Positions 56,094-64,000 of a stretch of DNA of 64,000 nt are shown here, one piece after another; the stretch's first letter is position 1; each line of letters starts with the position of its first letter. Location of the stretch: contig NZ_CP046564.1 in assembly GCF_009818105.1 (NCBI RefSeq), forward strand, positions 3,534,001 to 3,598,000, given 5' to 3'. This DNA comes from Bacillus sp. N1-1. Lineage in GTDB: Bacteria > Bacillota > Bacilli > Bacillales > Guptibacillaceae. The notes below the pieces were generated by a model. That model had not been told where the DNA came from. It saw nothing but the letters and a program-made list of their open reading frames with translations, and ran no database searches. A program made the position numbers and the translations under genes.

Positions 56094-57203
56094 TTATTTA
56101 TAAACAGTTCCCACCCATTGATCTCGATGAATCACTGCAACGTTTGGTATCTCTGTTTCTTCATTCCATTCCTTCTTATGAAAATGAAGAATCTTCTCCA
56201 GAAAAGCAGACGAATATCGAACCTGTCCTTTTCCAATTTTTCCATTCTGCCCGTGTACTTCTACGACATCTCCTACACCAAAATCGCCAACTACTTGCTC
56301 GATTCCACCATAAAGCAAACTCTTGCCATTTAAAACAATCGCCTGTTCCGCCCCTTCATCAATATAAAGCTGACCTGATACGTGAGAGTGCATCGCAATC
56401 CATTGTTTTTTAATTGGGAATGATGTTGCTTTCTCACGGTTAATATACGTTCCATCTCCAACACCTGAAAGAATACGAAGCAACTTTTCGCTGCCTGTTT
56501 CATGGCCAATAAAGACGCTAACGCTCAAGCTTAAAGCCGTCTTCGCTGCGATTAACTTTGACTTCATGCCCCCTGTTCCAGCGCTCGATCCAGCACCTCC
56601 GGCTTGTTCAATCATCGTATCACCAATCTCTGTCAAAGAGTGATATTTGACTGCATCAGGATTCGTGGCCGGATTTGAATCATAAATACCGTTCACATCT
56701 GTTAAAATGATGAGCTCATCTGCATGAACGAGCCCGCTTACAAGAGCTGAAAGCATATCGTTGTCACCAAACTTTAACTCTTCCGTTGAGACCGTATCAT
56801 TTTCATTTATAATCGGCATCACACCTCTTGCCAGCAATTCAGACAGCGTATCAAACGCATTTTTGTATCGTTCTTGATTCGAGAAATCAGGGCGTGTTAA
56901 CAGAATTTGAGCGACTGAAATGTTCCGCTGATTGAATTCCTCGATATAAGATTTAATGAGTAAACTTTGTCCAAGAGCAGCTGCAGCCTGTTTTCCTTTT
57001 AACGTAACCGGCCTTGCAGGATAACCTAGTTCTTTAAAACCTGCGGCCACTGCCCCTGACGAAACAAGTAGTACCTCATGTCCTTCCTCTCGAAGTAATA
57101 CAAGGGCATTAACATGATCAATGAGCTTATCTAGGTCAATTTCTCCCCGTCCATTTGTTAATGAACTACTTCCAATCTTAACAACAATACGCTTCTTTCC
57201 CAT
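56094..57203 (-). CDS. proB: Glutamate 5-kinase
   Basis: 369 aa. The amino-acid-kinase domain begins [14 protein letters not shown], with [18 protein letters not shown] and [17 protein letters not shown]; a C-terminal PUA domain starts near residue 280. First step of proline synthesis. Without an adjacent proA, its partner must be elsewhere in the genome. GGAG precedes the ATG 57203. Confidence 0.96.
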   Translation of the reverse strand: MGKKRIVVKIGSSSLTNGRGEIDLDKLIDHVNALVLLREEGHEVLLVSSGAVAAGFKELGYPARPVTLKGKQAAAALGQSLLIKSYIEEFNQRNISVAQILLTRPDFSNQERYKNAFDTLSELLARGVMPIINENDTVSTEELKFGDNDMLSALVSGLVHADELIILTDVNGIYDSNPATNPDAVKYHSLTEIGDTMIEQAGGAGSSAGTGGMKSKLIAAKTALSLSVSVFIGHETGSEKLLRILSGVGDGTYINREKATSFPIKKQWIAMHSHVSGQLYIDEGAEQAIVLNGKSLLYGGIEQVVGDFGVGDVVEVHGQNGKIGKGQVRYSSAFLEKILHFHKKEWNEETEIPNVAVIHRDQWVGTVYK

Positions 57204-57350
57204 GTTACATCTCCTTATTTAAACATGTTCTAAACGATGATGAAATTTCTAAAATTTTAACACAAAAAGTGAGCGTTGTATCGCTTTAAGTTACTAAAAT
57301 CCGAATGTGTATCAATTATGTAGTCATAACGATGAGGCGAAGCTACCAAT
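57204..57350. other. Upstream region of proB
   Basis: No gene seen. I looked for and did not find a proline T-box signature (GGTGGNACCGCG). Confidence 0.4.
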
Positions 57351-57356
57351 AAAAAG

Positions 57357-57390
57357 AAGGCACTTTGTAGATGTGCGAACAAAGAGCCTT
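57357..57390 (-). terminator. Terminator of the broken 57421-57769 gene
   Basis: AAGGCTCTTTGT and ACAAAGTGCCTT pair with one mismatch, then CTTTTTA on the minus strand. Confidence 0.75.
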
Positions 57391-57420
57391 TCATGATCCT
57401 TTTATAAAATATAAAAATGC

Positions 57421-57769
57421 TCAACAGTGAGAGGGTTCAATCGTTGGTGTCCCTAAAAGCGCCCAGGTGTGCGTTCTATGATCAGGTGGAAAATACTGCT
57501 CAGATAATAGGTTCCATTCTGCCAGACGTTTTTGATCTTCATAGGCAACCCATTCCTCTAACTTGTCAGGGACAGTATTCTCCATTGCAATTGCCGTACT
57601 GTCTCAGACAATGATGAACCCATGCTTGATACATTCGATTATTTAAAGCATAAATCTGATCGTATTGAGTCAACCGACCGTTATTGTGCTGGGTTGGCGG
57701 CAATCCACCAGATTCAGGCTGTTGATGATTGAAATAATTAAGCAATGAGTAATCCCCCTTTTTTTTCAT
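57421..57769 (-). pseudogene. Frameshifted small gene, unknown function
   Basis: From ATG 57769 (GAGGGAGG upstream) the frame reads MKKKGDYSLLNYFNHQQPES through YALNNRMYQAWVHHCLRQ, then loses sense near 57605. A second frame continues MENTVPDKLEEWVAYEDQKR to PSHC and stops at 57421. The pieces look like one 115-residue protein interrupted by one indel. No known family. Confidence 0.65.
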
Positions 57770-57836
57770 TCCTCCCTCAGTTCATTATTAATTTAGTAGA
57801 AAGACACGCCTTTCGTGCCTCCCCGTTAATAAATAA

Positions 57837-57864
57837 AAGGAAAGAATCCGAGGATTCCTTCCTT
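57837..57864 (-). terminator. Terminator of nrdA-nrdB
   Basis: AAGGAAGGAATCC and GGATTCTTTCCTT pair with one G-T, then TTATTTATT on the minus strand. Confidence 0.8.
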
Positions 57865-57876
57865 TTTTCAATCTAT

Positions 57877-58914
57877 CTATAAGTCGTCAAAACCATTATC
57901 ATCAGACACTTTCGTGTACTGGCGTGACTTCTGTTCAAAGAAATCACTTTTACCAGCATTCACATCGGCATACGCTTTGATCCACCTCATTGGATTCTCC
58001 CGATGCCCTTCAAAAGGACGCTCGATTCCAAGCTGGTTCACGCGGGTATTAGCCATAAATTTAATATAGTCGCTTAATTCATTCATCGTAATACCAGGAA
58101 AACGATCACCGATGATGTATTCCCCCCATTTGATCTCAAGTTCAGCCGCTTCTCTGAAGGTATTATTAATGAAAGCATGGTTCTCTTCCGTATTAAGCTC
58201 AGGATGCTCCTTGAACAGTTCCTTCACAATGTTTACGAATAACGTTACGTGAAGCTGTTCATCACGATTAATATAGTTAATCATCGTTGAAGTCGACACC
58301 ATCTTTTGATTTCGAGCAAGGTTATAAAAGAAAGCAAAGCCAGCATAGAAGAAAAGTCCTTCAAGGATAATGTCATAGACGATCGATTCAAAAAACGTTT
58401 GCGGTGATGGATTTTGAACAAATGCTTCATATCCAGATGCAATAAATTGATTACGTTCTAAGAGCACGTCATCATGCTTCCAGTATTCAAAAATCCGGTC
58501 CTGCTCATGTTTATTGACAATAGAAGAAAGCACATAGCTATAAGACTGATTGTGCACAACTTCCTGAAAGGAAAGCACCTGCATGAGCGCAGATAGGCTT
58601 GAATCTGTTAAATAGTCTGCTACTTTGCTCGAATAGTCGGTTTGAATCGAATCTAGAAAAGCGAGAAGTCCAATGATTTTCTTAAACGTATCTTGCTCGT
58701 CTTCACTTAGTCCTTCCCACTGCTTTATGTCGTTTGACATATTGATCTCAAACGGAGTCCAAAAGTTTCCTAGCATATTTTTATACATGGGATAGGCCCA
58801 GCTAAAGCGGACATCATCCCAGTTTAGAACGTTTGAGCTCTCACCGTTAATAATCCCTGTCGAACTATTCGGTGCAGACACGTCATAAAGCTTTCTTTTC
58901 TGTATTGTCGCCAT
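57877..58914 (-). CDS. nrdB: Ribonucleoside-diphosphate reductase beta subunit
   Basis: 345 aa R2 protein carrying the diiron site: the Glu/His ligands lie in SFQEVVHNQSYSYVLSS, EGLFFYAGFAFF and RDEQLHVTLFVNIV. It supplies the radical for the alpha subunit. It begins 14 bases after nrdA with GGAGGAG upstream and ends DDNGFDDL, the usual C-terminal docking tail. Confidence 0.95.
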   Translation of the reverse strand: MATIQKRKLYDVSAPNSSTGIINGESSNVLNWDDVRFSWAYPMYKNMLGNFWTPFEINMSNDIKQWEGLSEDEQDTFKKIIGLLAFLDSIQTDYSSKVADYLTDSSLSALMQVLSFQEVVHNQSYSYVLSSIVNKHEQDRIFEYWKHDDVLLERNQFIASGYEAFVQNPSPQTFFESIVYDIILEGLFFYAGFAFFYNLARNQKMVSTSTMINYINRDEQLHVTLFVNIVKELFKEHPELNTEENHAFINNTFREAAELEIKWGEYIIGDRFPGITMNELSDYIKFMANTRVNQLGIERPFEGHRENPMRWIKAYADVNAGKSDFFEQKSRQYTKVSDDNGFDDL

Positions 58915-58928
58915 TTAGAGCTCCTCCT

Positions 58929-61160
58929 TTAACTTGCGCAGCTTTCACAGTCATCGATCTCGACTGAAGTACTTCTTGTGTAATACGTTGTCTTTAACCC
59001 TTTTCTCCAGGCCGTCATATGAATGTTGAGCAAGTCCTTTGCTTTCACCGTGCTCTGCACATAAATATTAAATGAAATGGACTGATCGACGTGGCGCTGT
59101 CTTGCTGCGTTCTGCTCAATACTCCAAAGCTGATCAATGTGATAGGCTGACTTATAATACCAAGTTGTTTCTGGTGATAGATCAGGTGCCGTTACGGGAA
59201 TTTTATAATTCTTCTTTTCCTCTGAATATTCTTTTTGGAAAATCGGATCAATCGAGGCGGTCGATCCGGCTATTAAACTCGTTGAACTGTTTGGCGCTAC
59301 AGCTAGTAGATAGGCATTCCTGACACCACTTTTGTGAACCCTCTCTTCAAGCGCGCGCCATTTTTCGTTCGTATAGCCACGTTGTGTAAAATACTCCCCA
59401 TTTTGCCAATCAGAGCCTTCAAAAAGAGAATAGCTCCCTTTTTCAATCGCAAGCTCATGGCTCGCCTGTATGGTTAAATAATTGATTGTTTCATATAATT
59501 CATCTGCATAGTTTGCTGCTTCATGACTTTCCCAGACGATCCCCTTTTTGGCCAGTAAGTGATGCCAACCAAACGTACCGAGACCGATGCTTCGGTATTT
59601 CTCATTAGTTAACTGCGCTTGAGGTACTTCAATCGTATTAATATCAATGACGTTATCAAGCATTCTTACTTGAATCGGGATTAATCGCTCTAGAGCATTG
59701 GCTGTAACCGCACGACCAAGATTGATACTTGATAGATTACAAACGACGTAATCACCAGGCGTTTTCGTAATGATAATTTTACCGTCTTTCGTAATCTCTT
59801 CTTTAACAGTCGTTGCACTCATATTTTGCATAATCTCGGTACAAAGGTTTGAAGCATAGATCATGCCTGCATGCTTATTTGGATTTGCACGATTAACCGT
59901 GTCACGATAGAACATGTACGGCGTACCTGTTTCCAATTGAGATTTCATGACTCGCTTCATAATCTCAATCGCTGGTACCGTTTTTCTGGAAAGCTCAGGA
60001 TGGTTCACACACTGCGTATATTTCATACGAAACTCTCCTGATCCTTTTTCTTTGTCATAAGAATCTTCAAGAGAGAATCCCATCACCTGACGGACTTCAT
60101 GCGGATCAAACAAATGCCAGTCTGCACGGTCTTCTACCGCTTCCATAAAGACGTCTGGAATACACAAACCAGTAAAAAGATCATGCGTCCTCATGCGTTC
60201 GTCCCCGTTATTAAGCTTGGCATCAAGAAATTCAAAAACATCTTTGTGCCAGACATCGAGGTAAACCGCAACAGCCCCCTGGCGTTGACCTAATTGATCC
60301 ACACTAACGGCTGTATTGTTTAGTTGCTTCATCCAAGGTAAAACTCCTGATGAATTCCCTTTAAACCCTTTAATATCACTTCCACGCGAACGAATTTTCC
60401 CAAGGTATGCGCCAATTCCTCCACCATTTTTCGATACGGTAGCGACGTCCGTATTGCTGTCGTAAATGCCGCGGAGGCTGTCATCCACTGTATCAATAAA
60501 GCACGAGCTAAGCTGTCCATAACTTTTACCGGCATTGGAAAGCGTCGGTGTCGCTACGGTCATGTAGAGATTTGATAGTGCCCAATAAGCTTCTTTAATG
60601 AATTCCAGTCGCTTTTCTTTCGGTTCATTCATCATCTGTGTCATCGCAATGACAAGAAAGCGTTCTTGCGGTAATTCATACACATTTTTTTCATGATCGG
60701 TAGCAAGATAGCGGTCTGCAAGTGTGCGAAGGCCAATGTATGTAAAGAGACGATCTCGTGTTGGAGCGATGAACGTCGCTACCTGATCCACTTCTTTTTT
60801 TGAATAAGATTGAAGAAGTGCTTCGTTATAAATCCCTTCCTCCGTTAGCTGTTGTAGAAGCCGATAAAAGTTTCCTTTTCCGTATACTTCCTTTTCATTT
60901 CGGTTACGAAGAGAATTCCGATAAAGCGTACGTAGATGAAAAGCTGCGGCAACATAAGTCCAATCAGGCTCCTCTGCCGTAATTCGTTCCAAAGCATTTA
61001 AGACGAGGATATTGTCAATCTCGTTTTGCGTAGCGTTTTCCGTTAGGCCATCTATTGTTTTCGTAAGAAAGCTTTCACGACTCAGTAAAGTATACTCATT
61101 TAGAATGGCTTTTACTTCCTTCAACAGTGTAGTTAACTTCGTATCAACAACTGTGCTCAT
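58929..61160 (-). CDS. nrdA: Ribonucleoside-diphosphate reductase alpha subunit
   Basis: 743 aa class I R1. Active-site cysteines are in QLSSCFIDTVDDSLRG and ASNLCTEIMQN, NLSSINLGRAV follows, NSSTSLIAGSTASIDP near the C-terminus and the redox pair CESC at the very end. The N-terminus lacks an obvious ATP-cone. GAGAGGTTA precedes the ATG. It is controlled by a cobalamin riboswitch and probable NrdR boxes upstream. Confidence 0.95.
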   Translation of the reverse strand: MSTVVDTKLTTLLKEVKAILNEYTLLSRESFLTKTIDGLTENATQNEIDNILVLNALERITAEEPDWTYVAAAFHLRTLYRNSLRNRNEKEVYGKGNFYRLLQQLTEEGIYNEALLQSYSKKEVDQVATFIAPTRDRLFTYIGLRTLADRYLATDHEKNVYELPQERFLVIAMTQMMNEPKEKRLEFIKEAYWALSNLYMTVATPTLSNAGKSYGQLSSCFIDTVDDSLRGIYDSNTDVATVSKNGGGIGAYLGKIRSRGSDIKGFKGNSSGVLPWMKQLNNTAVSVDQLGQRQGAVAVYLDVWHKDVFEFLDAKLNNGDERMRTHDLFTGLCIPDVFMEAVEDRADWHLFDPHEVRQVMGFSLEDSYDKEKGSGEFRMKYTQCVNHPELSRKTVPAIEIMKRVMKSQLETGTPYMFYRDTVNRANPNKHAGMIYASNLCTEIMQNMSATTVKEEITKDGKIIITKTPGDYVVCNLSSINLGRAVTANALERLIPIQVRMLDNVIDINTIEVPQAQLTNEKYRSIGLGTFGWHHLLAKKGIVWESHEAANYADELYETINYLTIQASHELAIEKGSYSLFEGSDWQNGEYFTQRGYTNEKWRALEERVHKSGVRNAYLLAVAPNSSTSLIAGSTASIDPIFQKEYSEEKKNYKIPVTAPDLSPETTWYYKSAYHIDQLWSIEQNAARQRHVDQSISFNIYVQSTVKAKDLLNIHMTAWRKGLKTTYYTRSTSVEIDDCESCAS

Positions 61161-61191
61161 TAACCTCTCTCCTTTATGAATCCATTATAAA

Positions 61192-61217
61192 AGGCTCACT
61201 CTTAGAAGAGTGAGCCT
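61192..61217 (-). terminator. Terminator of the nrdA leader
   Basis: The arms AGGCTCACTCTT and AAGAGTGAGCCT followed by TTTTA on the minus strand; likely the platform of the cobalamin riboswitch. Confidence 0.85.
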
Positions 61218-61303
61218 GGAGAAAACGACAAGTTAGACGTGCACATCCGTGCACATTTCCAATGCCATCTCTCACCCTCAATCCCCGAAGAATAGAAACG
61301 TTT

Positions 61304-61464
61304 TTGAGTACACGGCAGGTCTACTGGCTTGTGCTTCGTCCTTGGCAAACCTTCCCAGATTATTCTCCAGTGGTTTCTTGCCTCGTCCACACGACAGTTG
61401 CGGGGACAGCTCCGGATTCAGACCGGATTCCCTTTTAAGTCGTTCTACGACACCGCATACTCAA
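61304..61464 (-). promoter_or_regulatory. Cobalamin (AdoCbl) riboswitch of nrdA-nrdB
   Basis: The transcript has the conserved order GGGAATCCGGT, GAATCCGGAGCTGTCCCCGC, CCACTGG, GGGAAGGT and the B12 box GCCAGTAGACCTGCC, enclosed by the P1 arms TTGAGTA and TACTCAA. B12 should stop transcription of this B12-independent reductase, which implies a B12-dependent class II reductase elsewhere. Confidence 0.96.
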
Positions 61465-61485
61465 CTATTTAATTATTTAGGATTT

Positions 61486-61533
61486 ACCCCATATATAGTA
61501 TACAAAACATTTTTATACCACTAAATATTGATA
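61486..61533. promoter_or_regulatory. Tandem NrdR-like boxes in the nrdA promoter
   Basis: ACCCCATATATAGTAT (61486-61501) matches ACACTATATATAGTGT at 13 of 16. CCACTAAATATTGATA (61518-61533) is a weaker match. They start exactly 32 bases apart, the usual spacing of NrdR box pairs. A possible -10 TATACT overlaps the first box. Confidence 0.7.
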
Positions 61534-61693
61534 ACACCATCTTACATGACCCAACGTTTTTGCACAAGCTCTATTGTTACATTGACGAGAATTTATTTCA
61601 ACTTTTAAGACAAACACCTATCACAATCACTTCGTTTAAGCATATATTGTTAACACCTAAAAAAGTTTCCTTAAGGAAAGAAAGGTGAGTAAG

Positions 61694-61816
61694 TTGAAAA
61701 AAACGATATGTTTTAAGAAGCTAGCTGGCTACACACAGCTCTGCCAGAAATTCGGTCTTCTAAGCGAAGAGGAAAGCAAAGAAATTCTGCAAAAATTAAA
61801 TGAACACAAAACTTAA
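61694..61816 (+). CDS. Small protein, unknown
   Basis: 40 aa from TTG 61694 with AAAGGTG 6 bases upstream: MKKTICFKKLAGYTQLCQKF, then the helix LLSEEESKEILQKL. Two cysteines and a possible helical hairpin. It is convergent with the histidine kinase gene. No family recognised. Confidence 0.55.
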   Translation: MKKTICFKKLAGYTQLCQKFGLLSEEESKEILQKLNEHKT

Positions 61817-61821
61817 TACCT

Positions 61822-63147
61822 TCATCCAGATGGAAAAGGAAGCGTGATTACAACCCTTCCTCCTTTTTTATGATTTTCTGCGTGAATTTCGCCATGATGC
61901 TTTTCTACAATTGTTTTCGTAATCGCCAATCCGATTCCAGAGCCTGACTGATCACCTGTATAAAAACGGTCAAAGACGCGTTCTGGGTTCTCCCCAAATC
62001 CAGTACCATCATCTCGAATTTCGATCGTAACCTGATTTTCTTCTTTCCGCATACGAATTTCGATGAGAGATGAGGCGAATCTAAGGGCATTCCCAATAAT
62101 ATTCAAGAAAGCTTGCTTCATTTTATCTGCGTCTACCTCTACATGAACCGCATAATCACCATCATACTTTAGCTTTAACCCGTTCTGGTAAGCTAATGGT
62201 TTTACTGCCGTCACCGCTTCTTTCATAATAAGTTGCATGTCGACCACTTCGTAGGTGAAAGCCTCTTCTACTGTTTCCAGTCTTGTTAAATAAGAAATAT
62301 CTTGCACAATCTTCTTGAGTCGCTGCGTTTCATTTACGATTACTTCAAGACTATGCTCCACTTCTTCTCCGACAATCACTTCGTCTAGAATTCCTTCCGC
62401 ATTCCCTTGGATTGCCATCAGAGGGGTTTTGAGTTCATGAGAGGCATTTTGAAGAAATTCTTTTTGATCAAAATCATTTTTTCGTAGCTGATCCGTTAGT
62501 TCTTCGAAGGTTTCCGCTAGTTCATTAATTTCATCTTTTGACTTAAGTTTTAGTGGAGGCTGTGGCTTCCGCATACTAAATCGTCTCATGTGATCTGCCA
62601 GTAGACGAATCGGTCCCGTTATGCCTCTTTGCATCCAAGCAGCAAGGAGTACCGCAACTGCTGCAGAAACGAAGAGACTGAACGCCTGGGCCTGCTCGAT
62701 AATTCGATTAAAGCCTTCCAAACTCTCTACCTTTGTAAAAAGGACAAGACGGCCAATTTGCTCACGAGAGTCATTGATTGACACTTCCTCTGTAACAAAT
62801 AGCTTCCCCTTGTTTTCTTCATACTCCATTTGAACGTCTTCATCGACATTTGAATAAATCGCCCTGTCATTTTGGTTATAAATAATGAACTGAGATGAAA
62901 TTAAATTACCCGCCATTTCAATTCTTCTACGATCCAGTAAACCATTCGGTGGCTGATTGCCTTTCCAATTTCGATCTTCAAGCATATGGCTAATTTGAAG
63001 GCCTTCTTTTTGAAGCTGATCCCTCGCTTCACGAACAAGGTATTCTTGAAAAAGATATCGAAATGAGACCGTCGTAATGAGAAGAATAACCACGATTAAA
63101 ACAACATAGCTAAGAAATAGTTTCGTGCCGATTTTAACCTTCTTCAT
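61822..63147 (-). CDS. Sensor histidine kinase
   Basis: About 441 aa. Membrane helix 1 near residues 10-30, an extracytoplasmic sensor of about 130 residues, helix 2 near 155-175, then HAMP, the phospho-acceptor His in NASHELKTPLMAIQGN (about residue 240) and ATPase boxes N (IGNALRFAS), G1 (IRDDGTGFG) and G2 (GSGIGLAI). It overlaps the response regulator stop. ATG 63147 (MKKVKIGTK) is preferred over 63162. Confidence 0.93.
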   Translation of the reverse strand: MKKVKIGTKLFLSYVVLIVVILLITTVSFRYLFQEYLVREARDQLQKEGLQISHMLEDRNWKGNQPPNGLLDRRRIEMAGNLISSQFIIYNQNDRAIYSNVDEDVQMEYEENKGKLFVTEEVSINDSREQIGRLVLFTKVESLEGFNRIIEQAQAFSLFVSAAVAVLLAAWMQRGITGPIRLLADHMRRFSMRKPQPPLKLKSKDEINELAETFEELTDQLRKNDFDQKEFLQNASHELKTPLMAIQGNAEGILDEVIVGEEVEHSLEVIVNETQRLKKIVQDISYLTRLETVEEAFTYEVVDMQLIMKEAVTAVKPLAYQNGLKLKYDGDYAVHVEVDADKMKQAFLNIIGNALRFASSLIEIRMRKEENQVTIEIRDDGTGFGENPERVFDRFYTGDQSGSGIGLAITKTIVEKHHGEIHAENHKKGGRVVITLPFPSG

Positions 63148-63814
63148 CGATTTTATAACCATACCCCCAGACCGTAACGATTTTCAAATCCCCATCTACC
63201 ATCTTTTTCCGTAGCCGCTTCACTAGATCATCAATCAACCTTCCATCACCTGCATAGTGATATCCCCAAATTGTTTCGATTAGCTTTTCTCTTGTGAATG
63301 GTTGCCCGGGGTTTTGAATAAGAAAGGCAAGTACATCATATTCTTTTGGTGTTAATGCTATTTCCTGATCCTCTATTAATACTTGTCTTTTTTTCTTATT
63401 CAATTGGACATTTTTCAAATGAATTTGATAGGAAGATTGCCCCTGTTCTACTCGATCGATCCGTTTAAATATATTTTTAATCCGTACAACCAGTTCACGC
63501 GGACTAAATGGTTTAGTTAAATAATCATCCGCCCCAAGTTCGAGTCCCAGGATCCGATCTAGTTCTTCATCCCTTGCAGAAACGACGATAACTGGTATAA
63601 AAGACTGCTTCCTTAACAGTCGAAGCAGTTCAAGCCCATCGACATTAGGCATCATAATATCCAATACCAATAAATCGGGTTCACTCGTTTTAAGAGCACT
63701 TAACACTTCAGCTCCATCCTGAAAGATTGATACCGTAAACCCTTCTTTCTTTAAATACTTTTCTAAAATATCACGTATGTTTTGTTCATCATCGATAACA
63801 AAAACGTGTGGCAT
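63134..63814 (-). CDS. OmpR-family response regulator
   Basis: 226 aa. The receiver domain has DDE at residues 8-10, the phospho-acceptor Asp in LLVLDIMMPN (about residue 53) and KPF near 102; the C-terminal winged helix includes LTPKEYDVLAFLIQNPGQ and VWGYGYKID. Partner of the overlapping histidine kinase. The stimulus is not known. Confidence 0.95.
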   Translation of the reverse strand: MPHVFVIDDEQNIRDILEKYLKKEGFTVSIFQDGAEVLSALKTSEPDLLVLDIMMPNVDGLELLRLLRKQSFIPVIVVSARDEELDRILGLELGADDYLTKPFSPRELVVRIKNIFKRIDRVEQGQSSYQIHLKNVQLNKKKRQVLIEDQEIALTPKEYDVLAFLIQNPGQPFTREKLIETIWGYHYAGDGRLIDDLVKRLRKKMVDGDLKIVTVWGYGYKIDEEG

Positions 63815-63912
63815 TTGTTCACTCCGTTCTTTAGTCCACCTATACTTTCTTCATATTCTATCCTACGCTTCTCACACAGTAAATCCATCTATGTAGTGGC
63901 CACGCAAATAAA

Positions 63913-63937
63913 AGAGATAGGGAAGCTCCCTATCTCT
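63913..63937 (-). terminator. Terminator of the gene entering at the right edge
   Basis: The arms AGAGATAGGGA and TCCCTATCTCT, then TTTTATTT on the minus strand. Confidence 0.8.
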
Positions 63938-63945
63938 CATGATGA

Positions 63946-64000
63946 CTAGCTAAGCTTTTCAATTAGCTGATCAAGTACTTCATTTTTTTGTTTAACCAGT
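63946..64000 (-). CDS. C-terminal end of a gene continuing beyond the window
   Basis: The last 17 codons read LVKQKNEVLDQLIEKLS and stop, a helical, charged end, followed 9 bases on by a terminator. Too short to identify. Confidence 0.55.
   Translation of the reverse strand, partial: LVKQKNEVLDQLIEKLS

Noticed and set aside
56094..57350. Proline-specific T-box before proB
   Set aside because: No GGTGGNACCGCG-like sequence or terminator in the leader.

Overview
The window is a chromosomal piece of a Gram-positive, spore-former-type Bacillaceae genome. Supporting signs are low G+C, AGGAGG-type ribosome binding sites, frequent TTG/GTG starts, T-box, SAM and cobalamin leaders, SigI/RsgI, FadR, CcpA-type operators, and a block whose order matches the Bacillus subtilis yusE-yusF-yusG-gcvH-yusI-fadE-fadA-fadN-putM region. 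I cannot fix the genus from sequence alone; alkaliphilic or marine relatives of Bacillus are plausible.

Layout. 1-5.9 kb: branched-chain amino acid genes on the minus strand (ilvE, T-box leader, ilvB, ilvN, ilvC, partial leuA), with a strong promoter and two catabolite-responsive elements in front of ilvE. 6.4-9.1 kb: metX-metY under a SAM-I riboswitch. 9.2-14.2 kb: a thioredoxin-like protein, sigI-rsgI, yusE/yusF-like genes, a DksA-like protein and a peroxiredoxin. 14.2-23.4 kb: a Bacillus-type intergenic repeat, yusG, gcvH, yusI, the FadR-controlled fadNAE beta-oxidation operon, proline dehydrogenase and two small genes. 23.6-32.4 kb: a phytoene-desaturase-like flavoprotein, a hemolysin III family protein, a five-gene operon in which an ECF-type sigma factor sits between two ABC-transporter modules, and a potassium-channel-like protein. 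32.5-43.2 kb: cupin, intracellular subtilisin, PhoH/PIN protein, GNAT, small Fbp-family proteins, HU, MOSC, a TetR-controlled ABC exporter, Nudix and a lipoprotein. 43.4-46.1 kb: decayed small genes, a LytTR-DUF3021 regulatory pair, and the 3' remnant of a tyrosine recombinase.

46.2-53.4 kb is the unusual part. It is a run of mostly minus-strand, unrelated, single small genes (VOC, SnoaL-like, histidine phosphatase, GNAT, CPBP protease, a second VOC, tiny membrane proteins, ABM) and broken genes. Nearly every 3' end is followed by a copy of a short repeat with core GCTCCGAG and tail ATTGTTGAA, lying inside imperfect inverted arms. It looks like a cassette array without a recognised integron integrase, and is the best candidate for an undescribed system.

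53.6-64 kb returns to core functions: YebC, a P1-family peptidase, proB followed by a truncated SDR, nrdA-nrdB under both a cobalamin riboswitch and a tandem pair of NrdR-like boxes, and a two-component system. All calls were made by reading; no database search was run, so family names rest on recognised motifs and gene order.
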